Source: Alphaproteobacteria bacterium
Lineage (GTDB): Bacteria; Myxococcota_A; UBA796; GCA-2862545
Direction: 5' to 3'
DNA length: 64,000 nt
Assembly (NCBI GenBank): GCA_020632955.1
Contig: JACKEO010000003.1
Location: 304,812 to 368,811, forward strand
Positions 32,307 through 39,330 of the stretch are shown here, piece by piece. The first letter of the stretch is position 1; each line of letters opens with the position of its first letter. A model generated the notes under the pieces. The model did no database searches. It had not been told where the DNA came from and was given only the letters and a program-made list of their open reading frames with translations. The position numbers and the translations under genes are program-made.

Positions 32307-33479
32307 TCAGGCCACCGACGCGTCGGCACCGCCCTCGGGCGCCGGCGGCACGGCGCCGAAGGTGCCGTCGGCCCGCAGCCCGGCCCGCTCCCAGCCCACG
32401 AGCTGGCGCACGTGGTCGATCACGAGGTCGACCGCGGCGCCCATGCGGATGTTCTGGGCGATGGCCCGGTGCTCCCGCGTGCCCTCGGCGTAGGTGGCGC
32501 GCATCACGCGGTCGAGGCGGGCCAGGTCCCAGCGCAGCACGTCGAAGTCGTCGAGATCGAAGACGCTGCCGCGATCGTAGGTGTCCTTCAGCTGGGGCAG
32601 GCTGCGCTCCAGGAAGATGGCGCCGTCGTGCATCACGGTGCCGTCCACGTCCACGATGAGCTCGTCCGACAGCATCACGGGCTCGCACTCGGAGAGCCAG
32701 TTGTAGAGCAGCATCCCCTCGGGGTTCGCGGCGTGGTGCAGCAGCATGGCCTGCAGGGCCGAGAGGTAGCGCTGCTCCTGCTGGGGGTTCCAGTAGTGGC
32801 CCACCGAGTAGTTCATCTGGAAGCGCGGCACGCCGTGGCGACGGGCCCAGGCGTAGCGCTCCCCCACGTCGTCGGCGCCGTTCGGGGGCACCGTGACGTT
32901 CATGAACCAGTGGATGCGGCTGGCCATGAGCAGACCGAAGGTGCGCCGGATGCGCCGGAAGGCCTCCTCGTCGGTGGTGAGCACCGCGGGCCGGAAGCGG
33001 GCGTGCACCTGCTCGTTGCCGTCGAGGCTGAAGAGCAGGGTGGCGCCGTGGGCCTCGAGGAAGGCCACGCGGTCCTCGTCGAGCCCCGTGCCGTTCGTGG
33101 TGAGGATCAGGTCGAGCGGGCGGCCGGCGCGCTGCGGGTGGTCGACCGCGTACCGGATCGTGCGGGTGACCATGTCCCAGCGCCGGCTCGGCTCGCCGCC
33201 GAAGAACTGGATCTCGAGCTTCGGGCGACGCGAGGCCATGAGCAGGTCGACGCCCCGCTCGGCCACCTCGGGCGACATCTCCTGGCCCGTCTCGGTCTTG
33301 TCGACGAAGCAGTAGGTGCACCGCAGCTCGCAGGAGCGGGTGATCATCAGGAGCAGGCGCTCGGAGCCCGTGGGCTCGCCCAGCTTGCGGTTGCCCCGCG
33401 CCAGGATGGCGGCGAGGCGCTCGTCCACCTGCTCCGCCGTGGGCACCAGGATGCGAGGATCGGCCGCCGAGGCGCTCAT
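32307..33479 (-). CDS. Radical SAM protein (SPASM-like architecture without SPASM cysteines)
   Basis: A 390-residue radical SAM enzyme. Cys50, 54 and 57 in TRSCELRCTYCFVD form the SAM cluster site, and IQFFGGEPSRRWDMV is the GGEP motif. The barrel continues through LILTTNGTGLDEDRVAFLEA and LLFSLDGNEQVHARFRP. This sequence type matches anaerobic sulfatase-maturase/peptide-modifying radical SAM enzymes. The C-terminal part has the usual VDVDGTVMHDGAIFLE turn of SPASM domains but lacks the cysteine cluster there. TGGAG lies 5 nt before the ATG. First of three radical SAM-related genes, 50 bp after a TPR gene. Confidence 0.85.
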   Translation of the reverse strand: MSASAADPRILVPTAEQVDERLAAILARGNRKLGEPTGSERLLLMITRSCELRCTYCFVDKTETGQEMSPEVAERGVDLLMASRRPKLEIQFFGGEPSRRWDMVTRTIRYAVDHPQRAGRPLDLILTTNGTGLDEDRVAFLEAHGATLLFSLDGNEQVHARFRPAVLTTDEEAFRRIRRTFGLLMASRIHWFMNVTVPPNGADDVGERYAWARRHGVPRFQMNYSVGHYWNPQQEQRYLSALQAMLLHHAANPEGMLLYNWLSECEPVMLSDELIVDVDGTVMHDGAIFLERSLPQLKDTYDRGSVFDLDDFDVLRWDLARLDRVMRATYAEGTREHRAIAQNIRMGAAVDLVIDHVRQLVGWERAGLRADGTFGAVPPAPEGGADASVA

Positions 33480-33529
33480 CGAGGCTCCAGGAGGCCTGAT
33501 CCTAGCGCAGCGGTGGCGCCGCCGCGCAC

Positions 33530-34096
33530 CTAGGCCGGCTCGTCGGCCTGGGAGCTGGCGCCCCCGGGGCCGAGGAAGAAGGCGTGGTAGCTGCTGTATG
33601 CGTCGGACGGATCGAGTGCGGCGGCCTGCTCGAAGTGCACCTTGGACTCCGCCAGCAGCGCACGGAAGGCCTCGGGCTCGCCGAAGATCACGTCGTCCTC
33701 GTCGGCGCGTCGACGGAGGATCTCGGCGAGGGTGGCGTGGGCCAGGGCGAGCACCACCTCGGCGGGCAGCTCCTCCACCCACTGGCCTCCGGCCTCGAGG
33801 AAGCGCAGGGCCTCGCGTGCGTGGGGCTCGGCCTCGCCGACGCGGTCGGTGTCGAGGAGCAGCCGCGCGAGCTCGAGGTGGGGCTCGGGCAGCCGGGGCT
33901 CCACCGCGAGGATCTCGCGCAGGGTGTCCTCGGCGGCGTCCAGCCGCCCGCCGTCCTTGTCGGACAACGCCTGGAGGAAGCGCTCCCCGAGGGCGTCGAG
34001 CACCTCCTGCTCGGCCTGGGCGTGCTGCTCGGCGGCCTCCGCGGCCTCGCGCGCGGGGAGGTCCTCGAGGGGATCCTGGTCGTCAGGGCTGCTCAC
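33530..34096 (-). CDS. TPR-repeat protein
   Basis: A 188-residue acidic, all-helical protein. TPR-like units are visible at LDAAEDTLREILAVEPRLPEPHLE (split over residues about 52-75), TDRVGEAEPHAREALRFLE and LLAESKVHFEQAAALDPSDAYS. No signal or membrane segment. The GTG start (34096) has GGAG 7 nt upstream and overlaps the end of fxsA by 14 nt. It precedes the radical SAM genes by 50 bp on the same strand, so it may be a scaffold or substrate-binding partner; that is inference from position. Confidence 0.75.
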   Translation of the reverse strand: MSSPDDQDPLEDLPAREAAEAAEQHAQAEQEVLDALGERFLQALSDKDGGRLDAAEDTLREILAVEPRLPEPHLELARLLLDTDRVGEAEPHAREALRFLEAGGQWVEELPAEVVLALAHATLAEILRRRADEDDVIFGEPEAFRALLAESKVHFEQAAALDPSDAYSSYHAFFLGPGGASSQADEPA

Positions 34097-34592
34097 GGCC
34101 GGGCTCCGCGACGGGGTGATCGAAGGGGGTGGGGCGCGACGGGCTGCCCGGCGCGGGCCCGGGTCTACCGCGGGCTGCCGGACCGGGCCCGGTGGTGAAG
34201 ACGCCCTGCGAGCCGATCACCACGGTGGAGGTGGGGAAGGCGCGGTGGAGCGCACGCAGCGCCGCCGGGGCGAGGACGCGCCGCGTGGGCGGCAGGATCA
34301 TCGCGAAGCCGGCGAGGTCGGTGAGGATGCCCGGGGTGACGAGCAGCAGCCCGCCCGCGGCGACGAGGCCGGCCTCCACGAGCTGCTCCCCCGGAGGCAC
34401 GCCCTGCGAGGCCGCGCTGGCGATGCGCTGCAGCACCGCCACGCCCTCGCGCCGCGCCATCGCCGCGCCGATCACGCCGGTGGTGAGCACGAGCAGGAAG
34501 GCGGGGAGGGGACCGAGCCACGAGCCGAACCACAGCAGGATCGCCACCTCGGCGATGGGCAGCACGACGAAGAAGAGGAGCATCAGCAGCAT
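34083..34592 (-). CDS. fxsA: FxsA family membrane protein
   Basis: A 169-residue membrane protein of the FxsA family (named for suppression of F-plasmid exclusion of phage T7 in E. coli). Hydrophobic segments: MLLMLLFFVVLPIAEVAILL, LPAFLLVLTTGVIGAAMA and GLVAAGGLLLVTPGILTDLA, the last containing the family LLLxPGxxTDxxG pattern. A Pro-rich C-terminal tail is probably cytoplasmic. The ATG shares one base with the mazG stop (TGATG). Confidence 0.88.
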   Translation of the reverse strand: MLLMLLFFVVLPIAEVAILLWFGSWLGPLPAFLLVLTTGVIGAAMARREGVAVLQRIASAASQGVPPGEQLVEAGLVAAGGLLLVTPGILTDLAGFAMILPPTRRVLAPAALRALHRAFPTSTVVIGSQGVFTTGPGPAARGRPGPAPGSPSRPTPFDHPVAEPGREQP

Positions 34593-35395
34593 CAGGCGGA
34601 CTCCTTCACGCGCTGCCAGTAGCGCTCGAGCTCGTCGGGGCTGCACGTAAGCACGTCGGTGCCGTCGGCGAGACAGGCGGCCTCCACCGCCCGGAAGCGC
34701 CGCTCGAACTTCGCCGTGGCCTGGCGGAGCGCGTCCTCGGCCCCCACGCCGAGGAAGCGGCCGAGCTGGGCGGTGGCGAACAGCAGGTCGCCGTACTCCT
34801 CGGCGATGGCGTCGGGCTCGCCGGCCTGCACCGCCTCGTCGAGCTCGCCGAGCTCCTCGGTCACCTTGGCGCGCACGCCGGCCAGGTCGGGCCAGTCGAA
34901 GCCCACCGACGACGCCTTGTCGCCCACGCGATGGGCCCGCAGCGCCGCGGGCAGGTGGGGCGGCAGGCCGTCGAGCGCGCTGGCGCCCGGGCCGCGCTCC
35001 TCGGCCTTCGCCGCCTCCCAGGCCTGGCGGATGCGACCCACGTCCTGCGTGTCGAGCGCGCCGAAGACGTGGGGATGCCGTCGCACCATCTTGTCGGCCG
35101 CGCGCCCCGCCACCGCCCCGAGGTCGAAGCGCCCGTCCTCCTCGAACATCCGGGCGATCAGGGCGACGAGGAAGAGGAGATCGCCGAGCTCGCCGGCCAC
35201 CTGCTCCGGGTCTCCCTCGTCGAGTGCGGCCACCACCTCGTGGGCCTCCTCGAGCAGGTGGGGGCGCATCGTGGCAGGGGTCTGGGCACGGTCCCACGGG
35301 CAGCCCTCGGGGCCGCGCAGGGTGGCGACGACGTCCAGCAGGCGACGCAGGGCGTCCAGGGCGACCTCCTGCCCGCCTCGACGTGCGGGCTCCAC
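34592..35395 (-). CDS. mazG: Nucleoside triphosphate pyrophosphohydrolase MazG
   Basis: Hydrolyses NTPs/dNTPs to monophosphate and pyrophosphate, clearing damaged nucleotides and lowering (p)ppGpp effects. Two all-alpha MazG repeats: LRGPEGCPWDRAQT, HLLEEAHEVVAALDEGD and ELGDLLFLVALIARMFEEDG in the first; VGFDWPDLAGVRAKVTEELG and AEEYGDLLFATAQLGRFL in the second. The EExxE...ExxD metal-binding pattern is kept in both. About 267 residues from a GTG at 35395. A CTG at 35359 with GGAGG 5 nt upstream would align exactly with the E. coli MazG N-terminus and is a serious alternative. Divergent from the kinase gene starting at 35440. Confidence 0.88.
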   Translation of the reverse strand: MEPARRGGQEVALDALRRLLDVVATLRGPEGCPWDRAQTPATMRPHLLEEAHEVVAALDEGDPEQVAGELGDLLFLVALIARMFEEDGRFDLGAVAGRAADKMVRRHPHVFGALDTQDVGRIRQAWEAAKAEERGPGASALDGLPPHLPAALRAHRVGDKASSVGFDWPDLAGVRAKVTEELGELDEAVQAGEPDAIAEEYGDLLFATAQLGRFLGVGAEDALRQATAKFERRFRAVEAACLADGTDVLTCSPDELERYWQRVKESA

Positions 35396-35399
35396 GGGG

Positions 35400-35405
35400 T
35401 AGGAT
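35400..35405 (+). promoter_or_regulatory. Possible -10 element for the kinase/cyclase-like gene
   Basis: TAGGAT lies 35 nt before the GTG at 35440 and fits the TANNNT pattern. No clear -35. Confidence 0.3.
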
Positions 35406-35439
35406 GGGGCGCGCCTCGGACCGGGGGCGGGGAGAGCGC

Positions 35440-36891
35440 GTGGGTACGGACGCATCCGACCGCAAGTTCGGGGAGTATCACCTCGTCGAGCGCATCGCGG
35501 TCGGGGGGATGGCCGAGGTCTGGAAGGCCCGCGCCTACGGGCTGGCGGGCTTCGAGAAGACCCTCGTCATCAAGAAGATCCTCGCCGACCTCACCCGCGA
35601 CGAGGAGTTCGTGCGCCTCTTCATCGACGAGGCGCGCATCGCGGTGCTGCTCCAGCACCACAACATCGTGCAGGTCTTCGACCTCGGCACCGCCGAGGGC
35701 ACCCTGTACATGGCGATGGAGTACGTGCAGGGCACGGACCTGTCGCGCCTCGTGAAGCGCGTGCAGGAGCGCGAGCCCTTCCCCGTGCCGCTCGCCCTCT
35801 TCATCGCCAGCGAGATCCTCAAGGCGCTGCGCTTCGCCCACGACCGCAAGGACGACGACGGCCGCAACCTCGGCATCGTCCACTGCGACATCAGCCCGCA
35901 CAACGTGCTCATCAGCCACGCGGGCGAGGTGAAGATCACGGACTTCGGCATCAGCCGCGCCGCCTTCCAGGCCGCCACGATGCACGACACCGTGCGCGGC
36001 AAGTACGCGTACATGAGCCCCGAGCAGATCGAGAACAAGCCGCTCGAGGCGCGCTCCGACCTGTTCAGCCTGGGCATCGTGCTGTGGGAGGTCCTCACCG
36101 GTCGGCGCCTGTTCAAGGCGAAGACCAAGGAGGAGACCCTCACGCGCGTGAAGCGTGCCGAGGTGCCGTCGCCTCGGCTCTACCGTCCGCAGATCAGCGA
36201 GGGGCTCGAGAGCATCGTGCTCAAGGCCCTCGCCCGGCAGCCCGAGCAGCGCTTCGCGTCGGCGGGCGAGATGCTCGATGCCCTCGGCATGCTGATGATC
36301 CGCGAGGGTCACCGCGCCACGAACAACGATCTCGCCGCCTACCTGCAGATCATCGGCCCCGAGGGCGCCGACCGGAAGGTGCCGCGGGTCCGCTCGATGC
36401 CCGAGACGCTGGTGGTCGTCTCGATGGAGGCCAGCCCCGAGGACCCCACGCGACCCGAGGACGAGGTCGCGCGCCTGGTGGAGGGCTGGGCCGACGAGCT
36501 CGTGCGCGCGGGCGCGCAGATCTGGGAGCGCGAGCGCACCAGCCTGCTCGGCGTGTGGACCGTGGAGGAGGACCTGTCGAAGACGCTGCCCCACGTGGTG
36601 GGGGCGGTGGCCGAGCTGGGCGAGATCGGTCGGGCCGCCGGGTGCCGGCTGGCCATCGGCGTGGCGCCCGGGCGCGCGCGCATCTACGAGGACACCCGAC
36701 GCCCCGGGCGCAACTGGGAGCTGTCGGGTCCCTTCTACCTGGCGCGCTGGATGATGAACCTGTCGGCGCACCGCGGACGGCTGGTCATCACCAAGGTGGG
36801 GGCCGAGCACGCCAAGGCCGCCTCGGTGGAGCGCCTGGGCAAGGTGGCCATCGAGGACGGTCGCTACATCGAGCTGTTCGAGGTCTCCTGA
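35440..36891 (+). CDS. Ser/Thr protein kinase with C-terminal class III cyclase-like domain
   Basis: A 483-residue soluble protein. Residues 8-275 are a complete Hanks-type kinase: VGGMAEVWKA loop, LVIKKI lysine, HCDISPHNVLIS catalytic loop, DFGISRA, and SPEQIENKPLEARSDLFSLG. Residues about 310-483 resemble a class III nucleotidyl cyclase. RLAIGVAPGRARIYED and LSGPFYLARWMMNLSAHRG match its late strands and helix. The two metal-binding Asp positions are not evident (VVVSMEAS, TSLLGVW), so this may be a regulatory pseudo-cyclase. GTG start with GGAGAG 4 nt upstream; divergent from mazG. No membrane segment is seen. Confidence 0.85.
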   Translation: MGTDASDRKFGEYHLVERIAVGGMAEVWKARAYGLAGFEKTLVIKKILADLTRDEEFVRLFIDEARIAVLLQHHNIVQVFDLGTAEGTLYMAMEYVQGTDLSRLVKRVQEREPFPVPLALFIASEILKALRFAHDRKDDDGRNLGIVHCDISPHNVLISHAGEVKITDFGISRAAFQAATMHDTVRGKYAYMSPEQIENKPLEARSDLFSLGIVLWEVLTGRRLFKAKTKEETLTRVKRAEVPSPRLYRPQISEGLESIVLKALARQPEQRFASAGEMLDALGMLMIREGHRATNNDLAAYLQIIGPEGADRKVPRVRSMPETLVVVSMEASPEDPTRPEDEVARLVEGWADELVRAGAQIWERERTSLLGVWTVEEDLSKTLPHVVGAVAELGEIGRAAGCRLAIGVAPGRARIYEDTRRPGRNWELSGPFYLARWMMNLSAHRGRLVITKVGAEHAKAASVERLGKVAIEDGRYIELFEVS

Positions 36892-36983
36892 CCCGCGGGC
36901 GGTCCGCGCCGCCTGCGGCGGACGACGCGCGCCCGTCTTGACGCAGGTCCCCGAGGGGACCACGGTGCTCCGGGGAGGTCGAC

Positions 36984-37574
36984 ATGTCGCTGCGTGACGC
37001 GCTGCTGGCGAAGGGCCTCGTGGACGACAAGCGCGCCCGGCGTCTCGATCGGGAGGCGAAGGCGGAGCGCAAGGCGAAACAGGGCAACCGGGCCCGGCGC
37101 CGCGAGGAGGAGGCCGCCGCCGACGCGGCCGAGGCGGCGCGCGACCAGGAGCGTCGGGCCCAGGCCCAGGCCGACCGCACCACCGCGGCCCAGGCGCGCG
37201 ACCTGCACGAGCACGCCCACCGGGTGCGCCGCATCGTGCTCGACAACCGGCTCGGCGGGCGCGGTCCGATCGTCTTCTTCCATCGCATCGGCACCTCGGC
37301 GCGGATCGGCCGGCTCCAGCTGCCCGAGGCGCTGGCGCGCGATCTGCGGGTGGGGCGTGCGGCCATCGCGGCGCTGCCGCGGGACGGCGGCGGGTGGGAC
37401 CACCACGTCGTGGGCGAGCGCGGCGCCCGCAAGCTGCTCGAGGTCGCGCCCGAGACGCTGGTGCACTGGGTGGACGACGAGCGGGGCACGCTCGATCCCT
37501 CCGAGGTGCTGCTGCCCCCGCTCGGCGAGCCCTCGCTGCGACCCCACCGGGTCCGCGCCCCGGAGACCCCATGA
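36984..37574 (+). CDS. DUF2058 family protein
   Basis: A 196-residue protein of the DUF2058 (E. coli YaiL) family. The N-terminus MSLRDALLAKGLVDDKRARR is the family signature, followed by a Lys/Arg/Glu-rich coiled coil with AKAERKAKQGNRARR. The C-terminal part (YxF-like IVFFHRIGTSARIG...LPEALARDLRVGRAAI) is the conserved fold. Family members associate with nucleic acids but the role is not settled. GGGGAGG lies 5 nt before the ATG. Its TGA overlaps the next gene's ATG. A small GC hairpin (36946-36961) lies in the leader. Confidence 0.82.
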   Translation: MSLRDALLAKGLVDDKRARRLDREAKAERKAKQGNRARRREEEAAADAAEAARDQERRAQAQADRTTAAQARDLHEHAHRVRRIVLDNRLGGRGPIVFFHRIGTSARIGRLQLPEALARDLRVGRAAIAALPRDGGGWDHHVVGERGARKLLEVAPETLVHWVDDERGTLDPSEVLLPPLGEPSLRPHRVRAPETP

Positions 37575-38029
37575 GCCGGCTCGCGTGCGCCGCCCTGCTG
37601 ACGGCGAGCTGCACGCTGCCGGTCACGGCCTCGGGCCTGCTCGCCGAGCGCGGGCCCGAGACGTGGATCGAGGCGCCGAGCGGCAAGGCCCGGCCGCTGT
37701 CGGGGGCCGAGGTGGAGCGCCTGCGCCACCTGGCGGGGCTCGTCGTCGACGTGGAGGGCACGCTGCGGCGCGGCGCCATCGAGGTGGAGTCCTGGAGCAT
37801 CCTGCAGGGCCCGCTGGGCTTCGAGGCGCACGTGGGCCTGGTGGACGCCGGGGTGTCGGGCGTGGTGCTGAGGGAGGTGGGCACGGGCAAGGTGCTCGGC
37901 CTGCACGGGGATCCCGCCGAGGCGCTCTGGGACGAGGTGGGGCAGTGGGTGCTCGTGGAGGGCATCGTCGACGGACCGCTCCGGGTGCGGGTGATGGGCT
38001 GGCGGCCCCTGCACGAGACGCGGCGGTGA
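37571..38029 (+). CDS. Small lipoprotein, function unknown
   Basis: A 152-residue lipoprotein: leader MSRLACAALLTASC with a lipobox at LTASC. The mature part is a single beta-rich domain (LVVDVEGTLRRGAIEVESWS, VLVEGIVDGPLRVRVMGWRP), perhaps an OB-like fold. No family recognised. It overlaps DUF2058 by ATGA and the methyltransferase gene by GTGA, so the three are co-translated. Confidence 0.72.
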   Translation: MSRLACAALLTASCTLPVTASGLLAERGPETWIEAPSGKARPLSGAEVERLRHLAGLVVDVEGTLRRGAIEVESWSILQGPLGFEAHVGLVDAGVSGVVLREVGTGKVLGLHGDPAEALWDEVGQWVLVEGIVDGPLRVRVMGWRPLHETRR

Positions 38030-38724
38030 ACCACGCGGCGTGGACGGTGGAGCACCCCGTGCCGGGGCTGCGGCTGCACCAGCCCGCGCGCTCCTTCCGC
38101 TACGCCGCCGAGGCCTTCTGGCTGGTGGGCCTGGCCCTGGAGGGAGGGGTCCCTCCGCGCGCCCTGGACCTGGGCACCGGCTCGGGCATCCTCGCCGCCC
38201 TGCTCGCCGCGCAGGGGGCGGAGGTGCTGGGCGTGGACCGCCACCCCGGCTGGTCGGAGGGCTGGCAGCGCACCCTGGGGGACTCACGGCTCGCGGGCCG
38301 GCTCACGCTGGAGGTGGCCGACGTGGCCACGCTCCGACGCGACCCCGTGGACCTGGTGGTGTCGAACCCCCCCTTCTTCGCGGCGAGCGCCGGCCCGGTG
38401 TCCTCCGACCCCCTCCGCGCCAGCGCCCGCACGGAGTCCACGGCCCCCCTCGCCGCCTTCGTGGCCTGCGCGTGTCGGCACCTCCTGCCCGGCGGGCGCG
38501 CCTGCCTGGTGGTGCCACGGGCGCGCGAGGAGGAGCTGCTCGACGGCGTCCCGGCGGGCTACGGCGCGCGTCGGCGGCTGCGCGTGGGGCGGGTGCGCTC
38601 CCTGGTGGTGCTGGCGCCGGGTGCCGCGTCCTGCGCGCCCGAGCAGCTCGACGATCGCGGGCCGGAGGTGGCGGCCTGGTACGCCCGCGCGCGGGCCGTC
38701 GCGCCGGGCCCCGCGCGCGGCTAG
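38026..38724 (+). CDS. N6-adenine methyltransferase, TrmN6/HemK-like
   Basis: A 232-residue class I methyltransferase. SAM motif ALDLGTGSGILAALLA, acidic motif VLGVDRHPGW, and catalytic VVSNPPFFA, the N-P-P-F signature for amino-group (adenine N6 or glutamine) methylation. The N-terminal part (GLRLHQPARSFRYAAEAFWL) resembles tRNA1(Val) m6A37 methyltransferase (TrmN6/YfiC). The exact substrate is inferred. GTG start at 38026 overlaps the preceding stop. Confidence 0.8.
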   Translation: MNHAAWTVEHPVPGLRLHQPARSFRYAAEAFWLVGLALEGGVPPRALDLGTGSGILAALLAAQGAEVLGVDRHPGWSEGWQRTLGDSRLAGRLTLEVADVATLRRDPVDLVVSNPPFFAASAGPVSSDPLRASARTESTAPLAAFVACACRHLLPGGRACLVVPRAREEELLDGVPAGYGARRRLRVGRVRSLVVLAPGAASCAPEQLDDRGPEVAAWYARARAVAPGPARG

Positions 38725-38733
38725 GACGCCAGG

Positions 38734-39273
38734 ATGCTCGGCCCCACCCTCCGCATCCGCTCGGTGCTCCGCGATCGCCTCGCGCCGTCCGACCTGCGCG
38801 CCTTCCTCGTGGAGCGCGTGCAGCGGGGCGTGGCCGCGGGCCAGGCCGACCCCGTCGTCCTCGTCGTCCGCGAGCGCACGCTCGACGCCATCGATCTGGG
38901 GGAGATCCGCGCCACGGGGCTGCCGCTGGCGTGGTTCGTCGCCGGCCTCACCACCTCGTCCACCACCGCCGGCGGGGAGGCCCTGGCGGTGGGCGTCTCG
39001 GGTCGCCTCACGCGCCGACGCACCGGCACCCAGGCGCTCGAGACCTGCGCCACCGTCTTCCTCGAGTGGGAGGACGGCCGGTGGTGGCAGTGGGCGGCGG
39101 CCCTCGACGACGGCGGGTCGATGGACCCCGCCACGGTGGAGGTGCGGGGCGCCGAGGCCGGCGACCCGTTGCCCGAGGGGCTCGGCCGCTGGTGGAGCAC
39201 GGGGCGTCGGCACGGGGTGTCGCTGGGGCTGCGGGCGCTCGCCCCGGACCCCACCGGGGGCATGGAGCAGTGA
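38734..39273 (+). CDS. Conserved-looking hypothetical protein
   Basis: A 179-residue soluble protein starting at ATG 38734, with AGGACGCCAGG before it. Seen: DPVVLVVRERTLDAIDLGEI, LAWFVAGLTTSSTTAGGEAL, TCATVFLEWEDGRWWQWAAA and WWSTGRRHGVSLGLRALA. It looks like one alpha/beta domain rich in Trp and Arg. No motif identifies a function. It sits between the methyltransferase and ileS on the same strand, with short gaps. Confidence 0.65.
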   Translation: MLGPTLRIRSVLRDRLAPSDLRAFLVERVQRGVAAGQADPVVLVVRERTLDAIDLGEIRATGLPLAWFVAGLTTSSTTAGGEALAVGVSGRLTRRRTGTQALETCATVFLEWEDGRWWQWAAALDDGGSMDPATVEVRGAEAGDPLPEGLGRWWSTGRRHGVSLGLRALAPDPTGGMEQ

Positions 39274-39330
39274 GGGTCAGGCCGGGCTCCACGCGATAGG
39301 GGCGGGGCCCCGCGCTGCCCCCGGTGAGCC

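Noticed and set aside
33480..33529. Search for a RiPP precursor peptide beside the radical SAM genes
   Set aside because: The gap is 50 bp and holds no start-plus-ribosome-site frame; flanking gaps are smaller still.
36946..36961. GGTCCCC/GGGGACC hairpin as a riboswitch or terminator
   Set aside because: A single short stem with no conserved aptamer features or T-run; it is mentioned only as part of the leader of the DUF2058 gene.
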